Shown here in pieces: positions 19,381 through 29,411 of a DNA stretch of 64,000 nt. The notes under the pieces are model-generated. The model was not told the origin of the DNA. It ran no database searches and worked only from the letters and a program-made list of their open reading frames with translations. Numbering within the stretch: the stretch's first letter is position 1; each line of letters starts with the position of its first letter. Source of the stretch: Tsukamurella paurometabola DSM 20162 (GTDB taxonomy: Bacteria; Actinomycetota; Actinomycetes; Mycobacteriales; Mycobacteriaceae); assembly GCF_000092225.1 (NCBI RefSeq), contig NC_014158.1, positions 1,302,001-1,366,000 of the forward strand, written 5' to 3'. The position numbers and the translations under genes are program-made.

Positions 19381-21414
19381 TCAGGACTCGGCGAGCCGTT
19401 GGAGGGCGGCGACCGCGGTATCGCGGTTCGCGGTCTCCCAGAACGGTGGCAGCGTGGCTCGCAGGAATCCTCCGTAGCGGGCGGTCGCGAGCCGTGAATC
19501 CAGCACCGCCACGACGCCCCGGTCGTCGGTCGAGCGCAACAGCCGCCCGACTCCCTGCGCGAGCAGCAATGCCGCGTGGGTCGCGGCCACGGCCATGAAT
19601 CCATTGCCGCCCCGAGATTCCACGGCGCGTTGCCGGGCGGTCAGTAGCGGATCGTCAGGGCGTGGGAACGGGATCCGGTCGATCAGCACCAGCGATAGCG
19701 ACGGCCCCGGTACGTCGACACCCTGCCACAGGCTCAGCGTGCCGAACAGAGAGGTGGCCGGATCCGCGGCGAAATCGCGCACCAGCTGGCCGGTGTTGCC
19801 CTCGCCCTGGCACAGGATCGGGGTGTCGAGTCGCTCGCGCAGCGCCTCGGCCGCGGCCTTGGCCGCCCGGGTCGAGCTGAACAGTCCCAGAGTGCGCCCG
19901 CCCGCGGCCTTGATGAGCGTCTCGATCTCATCGAGGATCACCGGATTGGTGCCGTCGCGGCCGGGAGGCGGCAGCTTGGTCGCCACGTAAAGGATGCCCG
20001 AGCGGGCGTAGTCGAAGGGCGAGCCCACGTCGAGGTGGCTCCACTCCACCGTCGCATCGGCTTTCTTCCCCGACGCCAGATCGGGGTCACGGTCCGGTTC
20101 GCCGCCGCCGGCGCGGGGCAGCCCCCACGAGCCCGCGACGCTATCGAAGGCGCCGCCCACCGCCAGCGTCGCGGAGGTGAGCACCACGGTGGACTCCCCG
20201 AACAGCCGCGAACGCAGCAGTCCGCCCACCGAGAGCGGCGCGACGTGCAGCGTGCGCCTCAAGCCGCCGCCGCGCACCGGGACGTCCGAGGTCCACACCA
20301 CATCGCGGCGTTTGGCCTCATCGGGCTCGTCGAAGGCGGTGAGGACGCGGACCGCGGTGTCGTGCACCTCGTCGAGGGCGGTGATCGCGGCGCTGCGTGC
20401 TGCCGCCGCATCGGGGTCGAGGTTGGCACCGCGCGCCGGCCCGACTGCGGTCCGCGTGGCCCAGGCGGCATCACGGACCGCAGCGAGGGCGGGGCCGGCA
20501 CCGTCGGGCAGACCGAGCCAGCGACGCGAACCCGACTCCTCCAGGAGCGCGGTGAGCCCTTCCGAGGCGGCGACCAGGTTGTCGGCGATCTCCTCTTCGA
20601 CCAGTTTCCCGGCCCGACGCGCAGCGGCGGCCACCGTGGCCCCGGTGAGTTCGGCGGTGGCCACCGAGGTGACCCGGTCGACCAACTCATGTGCCTCATC
20701 GACGACCACCGCATCGTGATCGGGGAGCACATTGACCTCGGTCATGGCGTCGATGGCGAGCAGCGCGTGATTGGTGACCACCACATCCACCTGACCGGTG
20801 CGCTTGCGCGCGGTCTCGGCGAAGCAGTCTTGCCCGTACGCACAGTTGGTGGCGCCCAGGCATTCCCGCGCGCCCACGCTCACCAGGCGCCATGACTGAT
20901 CGGTGACGGCAGGGGAGAGCTCATCGCGATCACCGGTCTCGGTGTCGCTGCTCCACTCCCGGATCCGCTTCATCTCGCGGCCCAGGCGTGACGCGGCGAA
21001 CGGGTCGAACAGCTCCTCGCTGTCGGGCTCGGAGGCCACGGAGCTGTGCAGTTTGTTCAGGCACAGATAGTTGCCGCGACCTTTGAGGATGGCGAATTCG
21101 GGCTCGCGGCCCAGGTCCTTCTTCAGGGCCTTGGACAGCCGTGGCAGGTCGCGGTCCACCAGCTGCTGCTGCAGCGCGATGGTCGCGGTGCTCACCACCA
21201 CGGTCTTGCCGGTGGTCACGGCGTGTCGGATGGACGGCACGAGGTAGGCGAGGGACTTGCCGGTGCCGGTACCGGCTTGCACGGCGAGGTGCTCTCCCGT
21301 GTCCAGCGAGTGCGCCACGGCGGCGGCCATGCGGACCTGCCCGTCGCGCTTGCTCCCGCCCAGTGCCGTGACCGCGGTGTCGAGGAGTTTCGGCACGATC
21401 GGCGGTTCAGTCAC
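19381..21414 (-). CDS. dinG: ATP-dependent DNA helicase DinG (XPD-like, Fe-S)
   Basis: A 677-residue superfamily 2 helicase. Walker A is QAGTGTGKSLAYLVP, motif II is VVDEAHEL, and motif VI near the end reads QGVGRLLRS. Four cysteines that can hold a 4Fe-4S cluster lie between motifs I and II (one in NYLCLNK, three in ECLGATNCAYGQDC), the XPD/DinG arrangement. The enzyme unwinds DNA 5'-3' and is linked to R-loop and replication-fork repair. I start at GTG 21414, where TAGACT ends 7 nt upstream; earlier in-frame codons run into the next gene's region and look non-coding. M. tuberculosis has dinG (Rv1329c) at the equivalent place. Confidence 0.93.
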   Translation of the reverse strand: MTEPPIVPKLLDTAVTALGGSKRDGQVRMAAAVAHSLDTGEHLAVQAGTGTGKSLAYLVPSIRHAVTTGKTVVVSTATIALQQQLVDRDLPRLSKALKKDLGREPEFAILKGRGNYLCLNKLHSSVASEPDSEELFDPFAASRLGREMKRIREWSSDTETGDRDELSPAVTDQSWRLVSVGARECLGATNCAYGQDCFAETARKRTGQVDVVVTNHALLAIDAMTEVNVLPDHDAVVVDEAHELVDRVTSVATAELTGATVAAAARRAGKLVEEEIADNLVAASEGLTALLEESGSRRWLGLPDGAGPALAAVRDAAWATRTAVGPARGANLDPDAAAARSAAITALDEVHDTAVRVLTAFDEPDEAKRRDVVWTSDVPVRGGGLRRTLHVAPLSVGGLLRSRLFGESTVVLTSATLAVGGAFDSVAGSWGLPRAGGGEPDRDPDLASGKKADATVEWSHLDVGSPFDYARSGILYVATKLPPPGRDGTNPVILDEIETLIKAAGGRTLGLFSSTRAAKAAAEALRERLDTPILCQGEGNTGQLVRDFAADPATSLFGTLSLWQGVDVPGPSLSLVLIDRIPFPRPDDPLLTARQRAVESRGGNGFMAVAATHAALLLAQGVGRLLRSTDDRGVVAVLDSRLATARYGGFLRATLPPFWETANRDTAVAALQRLAES

Positions 21415-21421
21415 CGCGAGG

Positions 21422-21427
21422 AGTCTA
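21422..21427 (-). promoter_or_regulatory. -10 element of dinG
   Basis: TAGACT on the minus strand ends 7 nt before the GTG at 21414, with no ribosome-binding sequence between. A leaderless transcript is likely. Confidence 0.4.
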
Positions 21428-21488
21428 CCGGTGGGCGCCCCGTCGGACGCGGGGCGCGCCGGTGCCCCGCCGGCGTGCGCGACCGCGC

Positions 21489-22361
21489 TCAGCTCGTCAG
21501 GTGATCGAGGAGGGTCCGGGACATCGCACCCGCGGCGGCCGACGGTGCGATCCGGGTGGCGAGCGAGAGCTGGGTTCGGGCGGATCGGGCGAGCGGAATC
21601 GTCGCGCTGTCCGGCCGGCCGGCCGCCATCGACGCAGTGAGTACTGCGGCTCCGGCACCGCGATCGGCGAGCGCGAGAAGTGCCTCGGGAGAATGTGCCT
21701 GCACCGCCGGCGCGATCTCGATCCGCTCGGCGGCGCAGGTGATCTCGAAGGCCGTGCGCACGCCGGTACCGGGCGGCAGGCACAGTACCGTCTCGCCGGC
21801 GAGCTCGGCGCACGTGAGCGATGTGCGGGCCGCCCACGGGTGATGGTTCGGGACGGTAACGGTGAGTGGTTCGCGGATTACTGTGTGTCCCAGTAAGTCC
21901 GGGGGCAGTGGCCGGGCGTGCGCAACCAGTGCCACGTCCAGTCCGCCGCCGACGAGCGCGGAGAGCAGGTCATCCGAGTTGCCCTCGGTCACGGCGACGG
22001 TGACGCCCGGGTGGGCGTGCCGGAAGGCGGCGAAGCCGGTGAGGTAGCCGGGAATCGTGCAGCCGATCACCGTGCCGAGGCGGATATGGCCGCGAACCAC
22101 GCCGGATAGGTCGTCCGCGATTGCTCGGATCGTTTCGACGGCGGCACCCGCCGACCGGGCGTGCGGGAGCAGTGCGGCGCCCTCCGGGGTGGTTCGGACG
22201 GTCCGTGCTCCGCGGTCGAACAGTCGGTGTCCCAATTCCCGCTCCAGCTTCGCGACCTGCGCCGAGACCCCGGACTGGCTCACGTGCAGTGCCGCCGCGG
22301 CGGCGGTGAACGAGCCGTGATCCGCCACGGCGACCACGTATCGCAGCTGGTGCAGTTCCAT
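21489..22361 (-). CDS. LysR-family transcriptional regulator
   Basis: A 290-residue LysR protein starting MELHQLRYVVAVADHGSFTA, with the helix-turn-helix AAAALHVSQSGVSAQVAKLE and an effector domain ending at DHLTS. The ATG at 22361 is the usual family start; TAGCAT at 22370-22375 (minus) would begin transcription about 2 nt upstream. An in-frame TTG lies two codons earlier. It is divergent from a small NTF2-like gene 70 bp away, which is its probable target. Confidence 0.88.
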   Translation of the reverse strand: MELHQLRYVVAVADHGSFTAAAAALHVSQSGVSAQVAKLERELGHRLFDRGARTVRTTPEGAALLPHARSAGAAVETIRAIADDLSGVVRGHIRLGTVIGCTIPGYLTGFAAFRHAHPGVTVAVTEGNSDDLLSALVGGGLDVALVAHARPLPPDLLGHTVIREPLTVTVPNHHPWAARTSLTCAELAGETVLCLPPGTGVRTAFEITCAAERIEIAPAVQAHSPEALLALADRGAGAAVLTASMAAGRPDSATIPLARSARTQLSLATRIAPSAAAGAMSRTLLDHLTS

Positions 22362-22431
22362 AATCAACGATGCTAGTACTGATCACAACTAGCTGTTGGA
22401 CTTATGCATCGTGTGCCGCGAGGCTGGAGTC

Positions 22432-22791
22432 ATGACCGAGAACACCACACCCCGTCGCCTTGCCGAGATCTACTTCGCCTGTTGGGAGGCTGGAGATTTC
22501 GCGCCGCTACGCGTCCATCTCGCTCCCGATTGCGTCTTCACCGGCGTGTTCGGCACCGCGCACGGACCGGACGAGTTCCTGCGCGGGCTCACGGGAATGG
22601 CGGCCGCCACCGATGCCCTCACCGTGCGCGCCCGCGTCGCTGACGACACCGATGTGATCACCTGGTTCGAACTCGGGATGGGAGGTGCTCCCGTCACTCC
22701 CGTCGCGAATTGGACGCACGTCGTGGGGGGCCGGATCGCGGCTGTGAACGTGACCTTCGACCCGCGGGAGATCCTCGCCGCTTCCGCGTAA
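22432..22791 (+). CDS. NTF2-like/SnoaL-like small protein
   Basis: A 119-residue protein with the SnoaL/NTF2 cone-shaped fold signature: an N-terminal helix (RLAEIYFACWEAGDFAPLRVHL), then CVFTGVFGTAHGPDEFLRGL and alternating strands ending VVGGRIAAVNVTFDPREIL. Such proteins are small-molecule isomerases, hydrolases or binding proteins, so no reaction can be named. The ATG follows GGCTGGAG. The divergent LysR regulator shares its 70-bp promoter region and a TetR gene follows 21 bp downstream. Confidence 0.7.
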   Translation: MTENTTPRRLAEIYFACWEAGDFAPLRVHLAPDCVFTGVFGTAHGPDEFLRGLTGMAAATDALTVRARVADDTDVITWFELGMGGAPVTPVANWTHVVGGRIAAVNVTFDPREILAASA

Positions 22792-22800
22792 CACCTGCCC

Positions 22801-22806
22801 TACCCT
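22801..22806 (+). promoter_or_regulatory. -10 element of the tetR gene
   Basis: TACCCT ends 6 nt before the ATG at 22813, so the TetR message would be leaderless although only 21 bp separate it from the upstream gene. Confidence 0.5.
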
Positions 22807-22812
22807 GAACCA

Positions 22813-23502
22813 ATGACCGAATCCGCCGTCGACGGCCGCCGATACAACGGGGTCTCCGCGGAGGCGCGTCGCATCGAACGGCGCTCCCGCTTCCTGGACG
22901 CCGCGCTCACCGTCGCGGCGCGGGACGGCATCGCCGCGGTCAGTGCGCGCTCGCTGTGCGCCGAGGCCGGACTGCATGCGCGCTACTTCCGCGAGGCCTT
23001 CGTGTCGTCGGACGAAGCGCTCGAGGCCGCCTTCGACGAATGTGCGGCCGCGATGATGACGGCGGTGGCCGAGGAACTGGCCGCGGTCCCTTCGTCTGCC
23101 GACGATGCCGTCGTCCGGAGGGTCCGGGCGGGAGTGCACGCCTCGCTCGCGGCGATGGACTCCGACCCGCGCTGGGCCGCGCTCCTCGTCGGCGCCGACA
23201 CCCACGCCGGTCTGCGGGAGCGGCGCGAGGCGCTGGTCGACCTGCTCGCCGTTGCGATGGCGGCGCAGGCCAAGGAGGTGCTCGACGATCCGCCCGCCGA
23301 CGAGGATGCGCTGCTGTCGGCGCGGCTCATCGCGGTAGGCGGCCTGCACCTCGGCATTGCCGCACGTAGCGGCCGGATCGCCGCCTCCCCGGCGCGGGTG
23401 GAGCAGATCATGGTTGCGTCGATCCTCGGTAATCGCGATCTGGCAGTTGTGTTGCGGCAGCTCAGGGCGATGTCGGAGGAGTCTGCGAGGGTTCCCGAAT
23501 AA
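22813..23502 (+). CDS. TetR-family transcriptional regulator
   Basis: A 229-residue regulator. The N-terminal DNA-binding domain is recognisable in FLDAALTVAARDGIAAVSARSLCAEAGLHARYFREAF, of which the second half forms the helix-turn-helix. The rest is an Ala-rich all-helical ligand/dimer domain. It stands directly upstream of the MpaB-type oxygenase gene, and a 23-bp palindrome begins at its stop codon, so repression of that oxygenase is the simplest model. Confidence 0.85.
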   Translation: MTESAVDGRRYNGVSAEARRIERRSRFLDAALTVAARDGIAAVSARSLCAEAGLHARYFREAFVSSDEALEAAFDECAAAMMTAVAEELAAVPSSADDAVVRRVRAGVHASLAAMDSDPRWAALLVGADTHAGLRERREALVDLLAVAMAAQAKEVLDDPPADEDALLSARLIAVGGLHLGIAARSGRIAASPARVEQIMVASILGNRDLAVVLRQLRAMSEESARVPE

Positions 23503-23525
23503 TTTGGCTACAGACCGTGGCCAAA
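23503..23525. promoter_or_regulatory. Candidate TetR operator
   Basis: An imperfect 23-bp palindrome with outer arms TTTGGC and GCCAAA and further matching inner positions. It covers the -35 region of the promoter serving the oxygenase gene (-10 at 23532). Its position right after the TetR gene suggests it is the binding site of that protein. Confidence 0.5.
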
Positions 23526-23531
23526 ATGTTC

Positions 23532-23537
23532 TAGGCT
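23532..23537 (+). promoter_or_regulatory. -10 element of the oxygenase gene
   Basis: TAGGCT ends 6 nt before the ATG at 23544, giving a leaderless transcript. The candidate TetR operator ends 7 bp upstream of this hexamer. Confidence 0.5.
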
Positions 23538-23543
23538 CGCATC

Positions 23544-24740
23544 ATGACCACGGCACAGAGCAACACCCCGGCCGTCACGACGCCGGAGCGCTTCGACCGC
23601 GACCCGGCCTGGGCCGCCCGCACCGTTCTGCCGCTCCGCATCCTCCAGCGCGACCGGCGTCCCTTCACTTCCGACGAGATCGAATGGGCGCGTCGCGCGG
23701 TCGACCGCGGCGATGACCTGGGTAACCGGATGGCCCGGGCCATGATCGATGAGCACGCTTTCTCGATGGCTGATCTGGACGCCGCGCTCGAAACCGGACG
23801 CACCGAGGTCCCCGCGCTGCGCGAGCTTCTCGACGTGGTCGCTCAGACGCCAGACTGGGTGGACTTCGACGCCTGCGCCCGCGGCGCCGCGGTGTGCCGT
23901 CGCGCAGGCACGCTCGGTCTCGATGTCCTCGCGACCGCGTCGCTCATGACCGGATACACGACGTCGGCCACGACGCGGCAACTCGTTGCCACCGGCCGAC
24001 TCGTCGAGGGCGTCGACGCCCGAATTCACGAGACCACGCAGTGGTGGGCTCGGATCATCGCGCCCGGAGACGCGATCCGCCCACATCACACCGCGTGGCG
24101 GGCGGCGGTCAAGGTCCGCGTGATCCACGGGCTCGCCAATACGACGCTCACCCGCCGCGCCGACTGGGACCGGGCGAAATGGGGAGTACCGATCAACCAG
24201 TCCGATCAACTGGGCACGTTGGGCCTGTTCTCCACCTCGTTCCTCGTCGCGGTGCGGGCGCTCGGCATGCCGGTGTCGGCCGCGGAAGGGCGCGACGTGA
24301 TGTCTCTGTGGCGCTACGTCGGATGGCTTCTCGGCATCGACGACCACGTCCTGCCCGCCACCGAAGGGGAGGGACGCCGCCGGATGGTCCAGGTGGGCCA
24401 GTACTCCCCGGGCCCCGACGCCGACAGCGCCGTGCTCGGGCGCGCTCTCTACGGCAACTGGGGCCGGCACAACTACCCGGTCCTGCAGGGGATTCGTAGG
24501 AAGGTCCACCAGCGCTACCTCGGTAGCCTCGAGACCGTCTTCGCGGGCCCATGGGGCACTCGCGACCTCGGCATCCCCATGGATCTGCCGTGGGCTGTCG
24601 CGGTGACGTGGGCGCGGCATGCTCCGGTGCAGTTCGCCGCCCGGTTATCTCCCGTCGTGCGACGCTGGGCAACCGACCGCGGTGAACAGCAGATCGCTAC
24701 CTGGCTGCGCCGCAACGAGCCGGCGGCCCCGGTCCGGTGA
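23544..24740 (+). CDS. MpaB/latex-clearing-protein-family (DUF2236) oxygenase
   Basis: A 398-residue protein of the Lcp/MpaB (DUF2236) family of b-type haem oxygenases, which includes rubber oxygenase Lcp and the fungal farnesyl-cleaving MpaB. The block VKVRVIHGLAN carries the Arg and the His expected to act near the haem, followed by WGVPINQSDQLGTLGLFS and YVGWLLGIDDHVLPA. There is no signal peptide, so it is not a secreted rubber oxygenase; the substrate is unknown but probably hydrophobic. It is likely controlled by the upstream TetR protein. It converges on pncA with a gap of 27 bp. Confidence 0.8.
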   Translation: MTTAQSNTPAVTTPERFDRDPAWAARTVLPLRILQRDRRPFTSDEIEWARRAVDRGDDLGNRMARAMIDEHAFSMADLDAALETGRTEVPALRELLDVVAQTPDWVDFDACARGAAVCRRAGTLGLDVLATASLMTGYTTSATTRQLVATGRLVEGVDARIHETTQWWARIIAPGDAIRPHHTAWRAAVKVRVIHGLANTTLTRRADWDRAKWGVPINQSDQLGTLGLFSTSFLVAVRALGMPVSAAEGRDVMSLWRYVGWLLGIDDHVLPATEGEGRRRMVQVGQYSPGPDADSAVLGRALYGNWGRHNYPVLQGIRRKVHQRYLGSLETVFAGPWGTRDLGIPMDLPWAVAVTWARHAPVQFAARLSPVVRRWATDRGEQQIATWLRRNEPAAPVR

Positions 24741-24767
24741 CTTCGCCGCGGCTCTGCCGTGCCCGAG

Positions 24768-25340
24768 TCACGCCACGGTGATGCCCGCGGCCGAGAACTC
24801 GGCGAGCGCAGCGCGGGTGGACTCCTGCGCCACGCCCGCGGTGTAGTCGCCGAGTACGCGAACCGCCAGCCCTGCCGCCCGGGCGTCGAGGGCTGTGGCG
24901 CGTACGCAGTAGTCGGTGGCGATCCCGACCACATCGATGGACGATATGTTATGTGCAACAAGCCATTCCGCGAGTGATGCCCCGTCGGGGTCGTGCGCTT
25001 CGAAACCCGAATAGGCGGCCGAGTACGCCCCCTTACTGAACACCGGGACTCGCAGCGGAAGACGCAGATTCGGGTGGAATTGTGCGCCCTCGGTGCGCGC
25101 TCGGCAGTGCACGGGCCATGAGTCCACGAAGTCGGGTGTCGCCGAGAAATGCGCTCCGGGATCGATGTGCCAGTCCCGCGTCGCGACGATCGTCGGGTAG
25201 CGCTCCAGCAGATCGTCGTGGATGCGTCGGGCCACCTGCGCACCACCCGTTACCGCGAGCGAACCACCCTCGCAGAAGTCGTTCTGCACGTCCACGACGA
25301 TGAGGGCATCGCTGCGCTCGCCGGCGCCCCCGGTGTTCAT
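24768..25340 (-). CDS. pncA: Nicotinamidase PncA
   Basis: A 190-residue isochorismatase-fold amidase converting nicotinamide to nicotinate. The triad is visible: Asp in IVVDVQNDF, Lys in [13 protein letters not shown] and Cys in [13 protein letters not shown]. Metal ligands appear in [12 protein letters not shown] and WPVHC. In related bacteria the enzyme also activates pyrazinamide. Its ATG overlaps the stop of pncB (ATGA), making a two-gene NAD-salvage operon. The start at 25340 is set by that overlap; longer upstream extensions lie inside pncB. Confidence 0.93.
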   Translation of the reverse strand: MNTGGAGERSDALIVVDVQNDFCEGGSLAVTGGAQVARRIHDDLLERYPTIVATRDWHIDPGAHFSATPDFVDSWPVHCRARTEGAQFHPNLRLPLRVPVFSKGAYSAAYSGFEAHDPDGASLAEWLVAHNISSIDVVGIATDYCVRATALDARAAGLAVRVLGDYTAGVAQESTRAALAEFSAAGITVA

Positions 25341-26704
25341 CGGCGCGCCTGTGCGTCGAACCGGGTGGCGATCGCGGGCTCGCCGTGCGAGAGGCCCAGG
25401 CCCTCCCACGGCAGCGTCACCATCGCCCTCTGCAGGTGCGTCCGGGCCTGCTCCAGGCCCGGGAGGCCCGGAACCGTGTCGCCGCCGCGGACCAGCGGGA
25501 TCTGCAGTTCGGTCGCTGTCAAGTGTGCGGGCACCGCCGGCATCGATCCGGCCGGGTACGGCACCTCCTCGACGATCGTGCCGGTGCTCCGAGCCAGCCG
25601 CAGGGACCGCTTCTCGCCGCCGACAGTCTCCTTGTGCGAGCTCCGCTTGGCCACCGGGATACCGTCCACCTGCACCAGCTTGTAGACCATGCCCGCGGTC
25701 GGCGCGCCCGAGCCGGTGACCACCGAAGTGCCCACACCGTAGACGTCGATCGGCTCGGCGCGCAGCGCGCCGATCGCGTACTCGTCCAGATCGCCGGAGA
25801 CCACGATTTTGGTGTTCCGGGCGCCCAGTTCGTCGAGCTGCGTGCGCACCTGCCGGGTGATGATGCCCAGGTCGCCCGAGTCGATCCGTACGCCGCCCAG
25901 TTCCGGACCCGCGGCACGGACCGCGCGGTTCACACCTTCGGTGATGTCGTAGGTGTCCACCAGCAGCGTGGTGCCCGGGCCCTGCGCGGCCACCTGGGCG
26001 GCGAACGCGGCCTCTTCGTCGGGACCGTCCGGGCCGGTGTGCAGCAGGGTGAACGCGTGCGCCGCCGTACCGCCCGACGGGACGCCGTAGGTGCGGGCCG
26101 CCTCCATGTTCGAGGTGGTGGTGAACCCGGCCAAGTAGGCGGCGCGAGCCGCGGCGACCGCCGCCTGTTCGTGGGTGCGCCGCGATCCCATCTCGATCAG
26201 CGGGCGGCCGGCGGCCGCCGAGACCATGCGGGCCGCCGCGGAGGCGATCGCGCTGTCGTGGTTGAGGATCGACAGGATCAGCGTCTCCAGGATCACGCCC
26301 TCCGCGAAGCTCGCGCGCACGGTGAGGATCGGGGAGCCGGGGAAGTACAACTCACCCTCGCGGTAGCCGTCGATCTCGCCGGTGAACCGGAAATCGCGGA
26401 GCCACGCCAGCGTATCGGCGTCGAGGAACCGCTCGGCCACCGCGAGCTCGGCGGGCCCGAACCGGAATCGTTGCAGCGCCTCGAGCACGCGGGCGGTCCC
26501 CGCCACCACGCCGTACCGACGGCCCGCGGGCAGCCGCCGCGCGAAGACCTCGAACACGCACGGACGATGCGCGGTTCCGTCGCGCAGCGCCGCCGCGAGC
26601 ATGGTGAGCTCGTACTGGTCGGTCAGCAACGCCGAGCTACCCGGAGCGCGCCCGCTCGAATCGGACAGGGTGTTCTTCGAACGGGCTGTGTCATCCACGG
26701 TCAC
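25337..26704 (-). CDS. pncB: Nicotinate phosphoribosyltransferase PncB
   Basis: A 455-residue enzyme making nicotinate mononucleotide from nicotinate and PRPP, the step after PncA. Motifs include [20 protein letters not shown] at the start, [36 protein letters not shown] and VRIDSGDLG. The GTG at 26704 is 7 nt downstream of a TAGGGT -10 element that overlaps the -10 of the divergent clpS. Rv1330c (pncB1) occupies the same place next to clpS in M. tuberculosis. Confidence 0.93.
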   Translation of the reverse strand: MTVDDTARSKNTLSDSSGRAPGSSALLTDQYELTMLAAALRDGTAHRPCVFEVFARRLPAGRRYGVVAGTARVLEALQRFRFGPAELAVAERFLDADTLAWLRDFRFTGEIDGYREGELYFPGSPILTVRASFAEGVILETLILSILNHDSAIASAAARMVSAAAGRPLIEMGSRRTHEQAAVAAARAAYLAGFTTTSNMEAARTYGVPSGGTAAHAFTLLHTGPDGPDEEAAFAAQVAAQGPGTTLLVDTYDITEGVNRAVRAAGPELGGVRIDSGDLGIITRQVRTQLDELGARNTKIVVSGDLDEYAIGALRAEPIDVYGVGTSVVTGSGAPTAGMVYKLVQVDGIPVAKRSSHKETVGGEKRSLRLARSTGTIVEEVPYPAGSMPAVPAHLTATELQIPLVRGGDTVPGLPGLEQARTHLQRAMVTLPWEGLGLSHGEPAIATRFDAQARR

Positions 26705-26710
26705 ACTGGG

Positions 26711-26717
26711 TACCCTA
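26711..26717. promoter_or_regulatory. Overlapping divergent -10 elements for pncB and clpS
   Basis: The 7-bp sequence TACCCTA contains TACCCT on the plus strand (26711-26716, 6 nt before the clpS ATG) and TAGGGT on the minus strand (26717-26712, 7 nt before the pncB GTG). GTGTCA at 26688-26693 is a reasonable -35 for clpS with a 17-bp spacer; the pncB -35 is weak. Both messages would be leaderless and the two polymerases could not bind together. Confidence 0.5.
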
Positions 26718-26722
26718 GAACC

Positions 26723-27052
26723 ATGACCGACAGCAGCGCAGCCGCACCGGGCTCCCCGGGCGTCAGCGGGCAACCCGGTTCGGCCGCCACGCTGGAGCGG
26801 GAGACCGACCGGGCGATCGACAAGCCGTGGGTCACCGTGGTCTGGGACGATCCGGTGAACCTGATGTCGTACGTCACCTTCGTCTTCCGGAAGGTGTTCG
26901 GATACAGCACCTCCAAGGCCAAGGAGCTCATGATGCAGGTGCACACCGAGGGTAAGGCCGTGGTCTCCACGGGCGACCGCGACAAGGTGGAGGGCGACGT
27001 CCGCAAGCTGCATGCGGCCGGCCTGTGGGCGACGATGCAGCGCGACAGCTGA
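26723..27052 (+). CDS. clpS: ATP-dependent Clp protease adaptor ClpS
   Basis: A 109-residue adaptor that delivers N-degron substrates to ClpC/ClpA-ClpP. After a flexible 30-residue N-terminal arm, the ClpS core is clear: [17 protein letters not shown] (residues lining the N-degron pocket), [20 protein letters not shown] and [11 protein letters not shown]. The start is fixed by the -10 element 6 nt upstream. It is followed without gap by the DUF2017 gene, as in Rv1331-Rv1332. Confidence 0.94.
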   Translation: MTDSSAAAPGSPGVSGQPGSAATLERETDRAIDKPWVTVVWDDPVNLMSYVTFVFRKVFGYSTSKAKELMMQVHTEGKAVVSTGDRDKVEGDVRKLHAAGLWATMQRDS

Positions 27053-27661
27053 GTGCGTAACTGGCAGGCCAAGCGGGGCGTACGCGGCGACGTCCGCTTC
27101 GTCTCGAAGATGGAGCCGGAAGAGGTCGGACTCGTCCGCTCGCTGGTCGGGTCCCTGATCGAGCTCCTCGACGAACGCGAGGATTGCGCCCCCCACGATG
27201 AACTCGCCGAACTCACCGGCCTGCGCACCGGTCATTCGGAGCCGCCCGACGAGGGCGTCCTGAGGCGCCTGCTGCCCGACTTCTACCGGCCCGGTGCCGA
27301 TGCGCCGGGAGCGGTCGACGCGCCGTCGGGCGAGTTCGCCCACGACCTCAATGCCGCGTTGCGTTCGCTCAACGAGCCCGAGGTCATCGATGCCAAACGC
27401 GCGGCCGCTCAGACCGTGCTCGCCACCCTGCCCGACCGCGCCGGCACCGTCACCCTCACCGAGGCCGAAGCGCAAGACTGGCTCACCTGTATCAACGACC
27501 TGCGGCTCGCGCTCGGCGCGCTGCTGGGAATCACTGCCGACCTGCCCGACGGGCCCTCGTCCGAAGATCCGGCCAAGGCCGGCCACGTGGACGTCTACCA
27601 CTGGTTGTCGGCCCTGCTCGACGTCTTGGTCTCCGTGATGCTGGACCGCGAACCGGAATAG
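27053..27661 (+). CDS. DUF2017 protein
   Basis: A 202-residue cytoplasmic protein of the DUF2017 family, which sits beside clpS throughout actinobacteria (Rv1332). It is mostly helical and acidic, with EEVGLVRSLVGSLIELLDER near the N-terminus and HVDVYHWLSALLDVLVSVML at the C-terminus. The GTG start directly follows the clpS stop. Function is unknown; the constant linkage suggests a role connected with Clp proteolysis or the cysteine pathway downstream. Confidence 0.8.
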   Translation: MRNWQAKRGVRGDVRFVSKMEPEEVGLVRSLVGSLIELLDEREDCAPHDELAELTGLRTGHSEPPDEGVLRRLLPDFYRPGADAPGAVDAPSGEFAHDLNAALRSLNEPEVIDAKRAAAQTVLATLPDRAGTVTLTEAEAQDWLTCINDLRLALGALLGITADLPDGPSSEDPAKAGHVDVYHWLSALLDVLVSVMLDREPE

Positions 27662-27689
27662 GGCGCGGGCGGCGGGAGTTGAGCTGGAC

Positions 27690-28114
27690 GTGACCGAGCA
27701 GAACGGCCTGACGATCCGTCGCGACCTCGTGGCGAAGATGATCGAGCATGCCCGCCGCGACCACCCCGACGAGGCCTGCGGGGTGATCGCCGGCCCCGAG
27801 GGCTCCGATCGTCCCGAGCGCTTCATCGAGATGCTCAATGCCGAACGCTCGCCCACCTTCTACCGCTTCGACTCCGGCGAACAGCTTGCGGTCTGGCGTG
27901 AGATGGAAGCCCGCGATGAGGAACCGGTGGTGATCTACCACTCGCACACCGCCACCGAGGCCTATCCGTCGCGCACCGACGTGAGTTTCGCGTCCGAGCC
28001 GAACGCGCACTACGTGCTGATCTCGACCCGCGATCCCGAGGCCGCCGAGGTGCGTAGTTACCGGATCGCGAGCGGCTCCGTCACCGAAGAAACCGTCCAC
28101 ATCCTGGAGGCCTG

Positions 28115-28115
<1 letters not shown>
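27690..28115 (+). CDS. mec: CysO-cysteine peptidase Mec (JAMM metalloprotease)
   Basis: A 141-residue MPN/JAMM protease. The zinc motif is complete: His84-Ser-His86 followed by Ser94 and Asp97 (HSHTATEAYPSRTD), with the upstream Glu in DEACGVIAG. In M. tuberculosis Mec (Rv1334) cleaves cysteine from the C-terminus of the sulfur carrier CysO. Its stop overlaps the cysO start (TGATG), and cysM follows, so the whole sulfide-carrier route to cysteine is encoded in order. Confidence 0.93.
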
Positions 28116-29381
<1,266 letters not shown>

Positions 29382-29411
29382 GCCCGGGGTGTAAGGCTAA
29401 GGAGGCCCACC

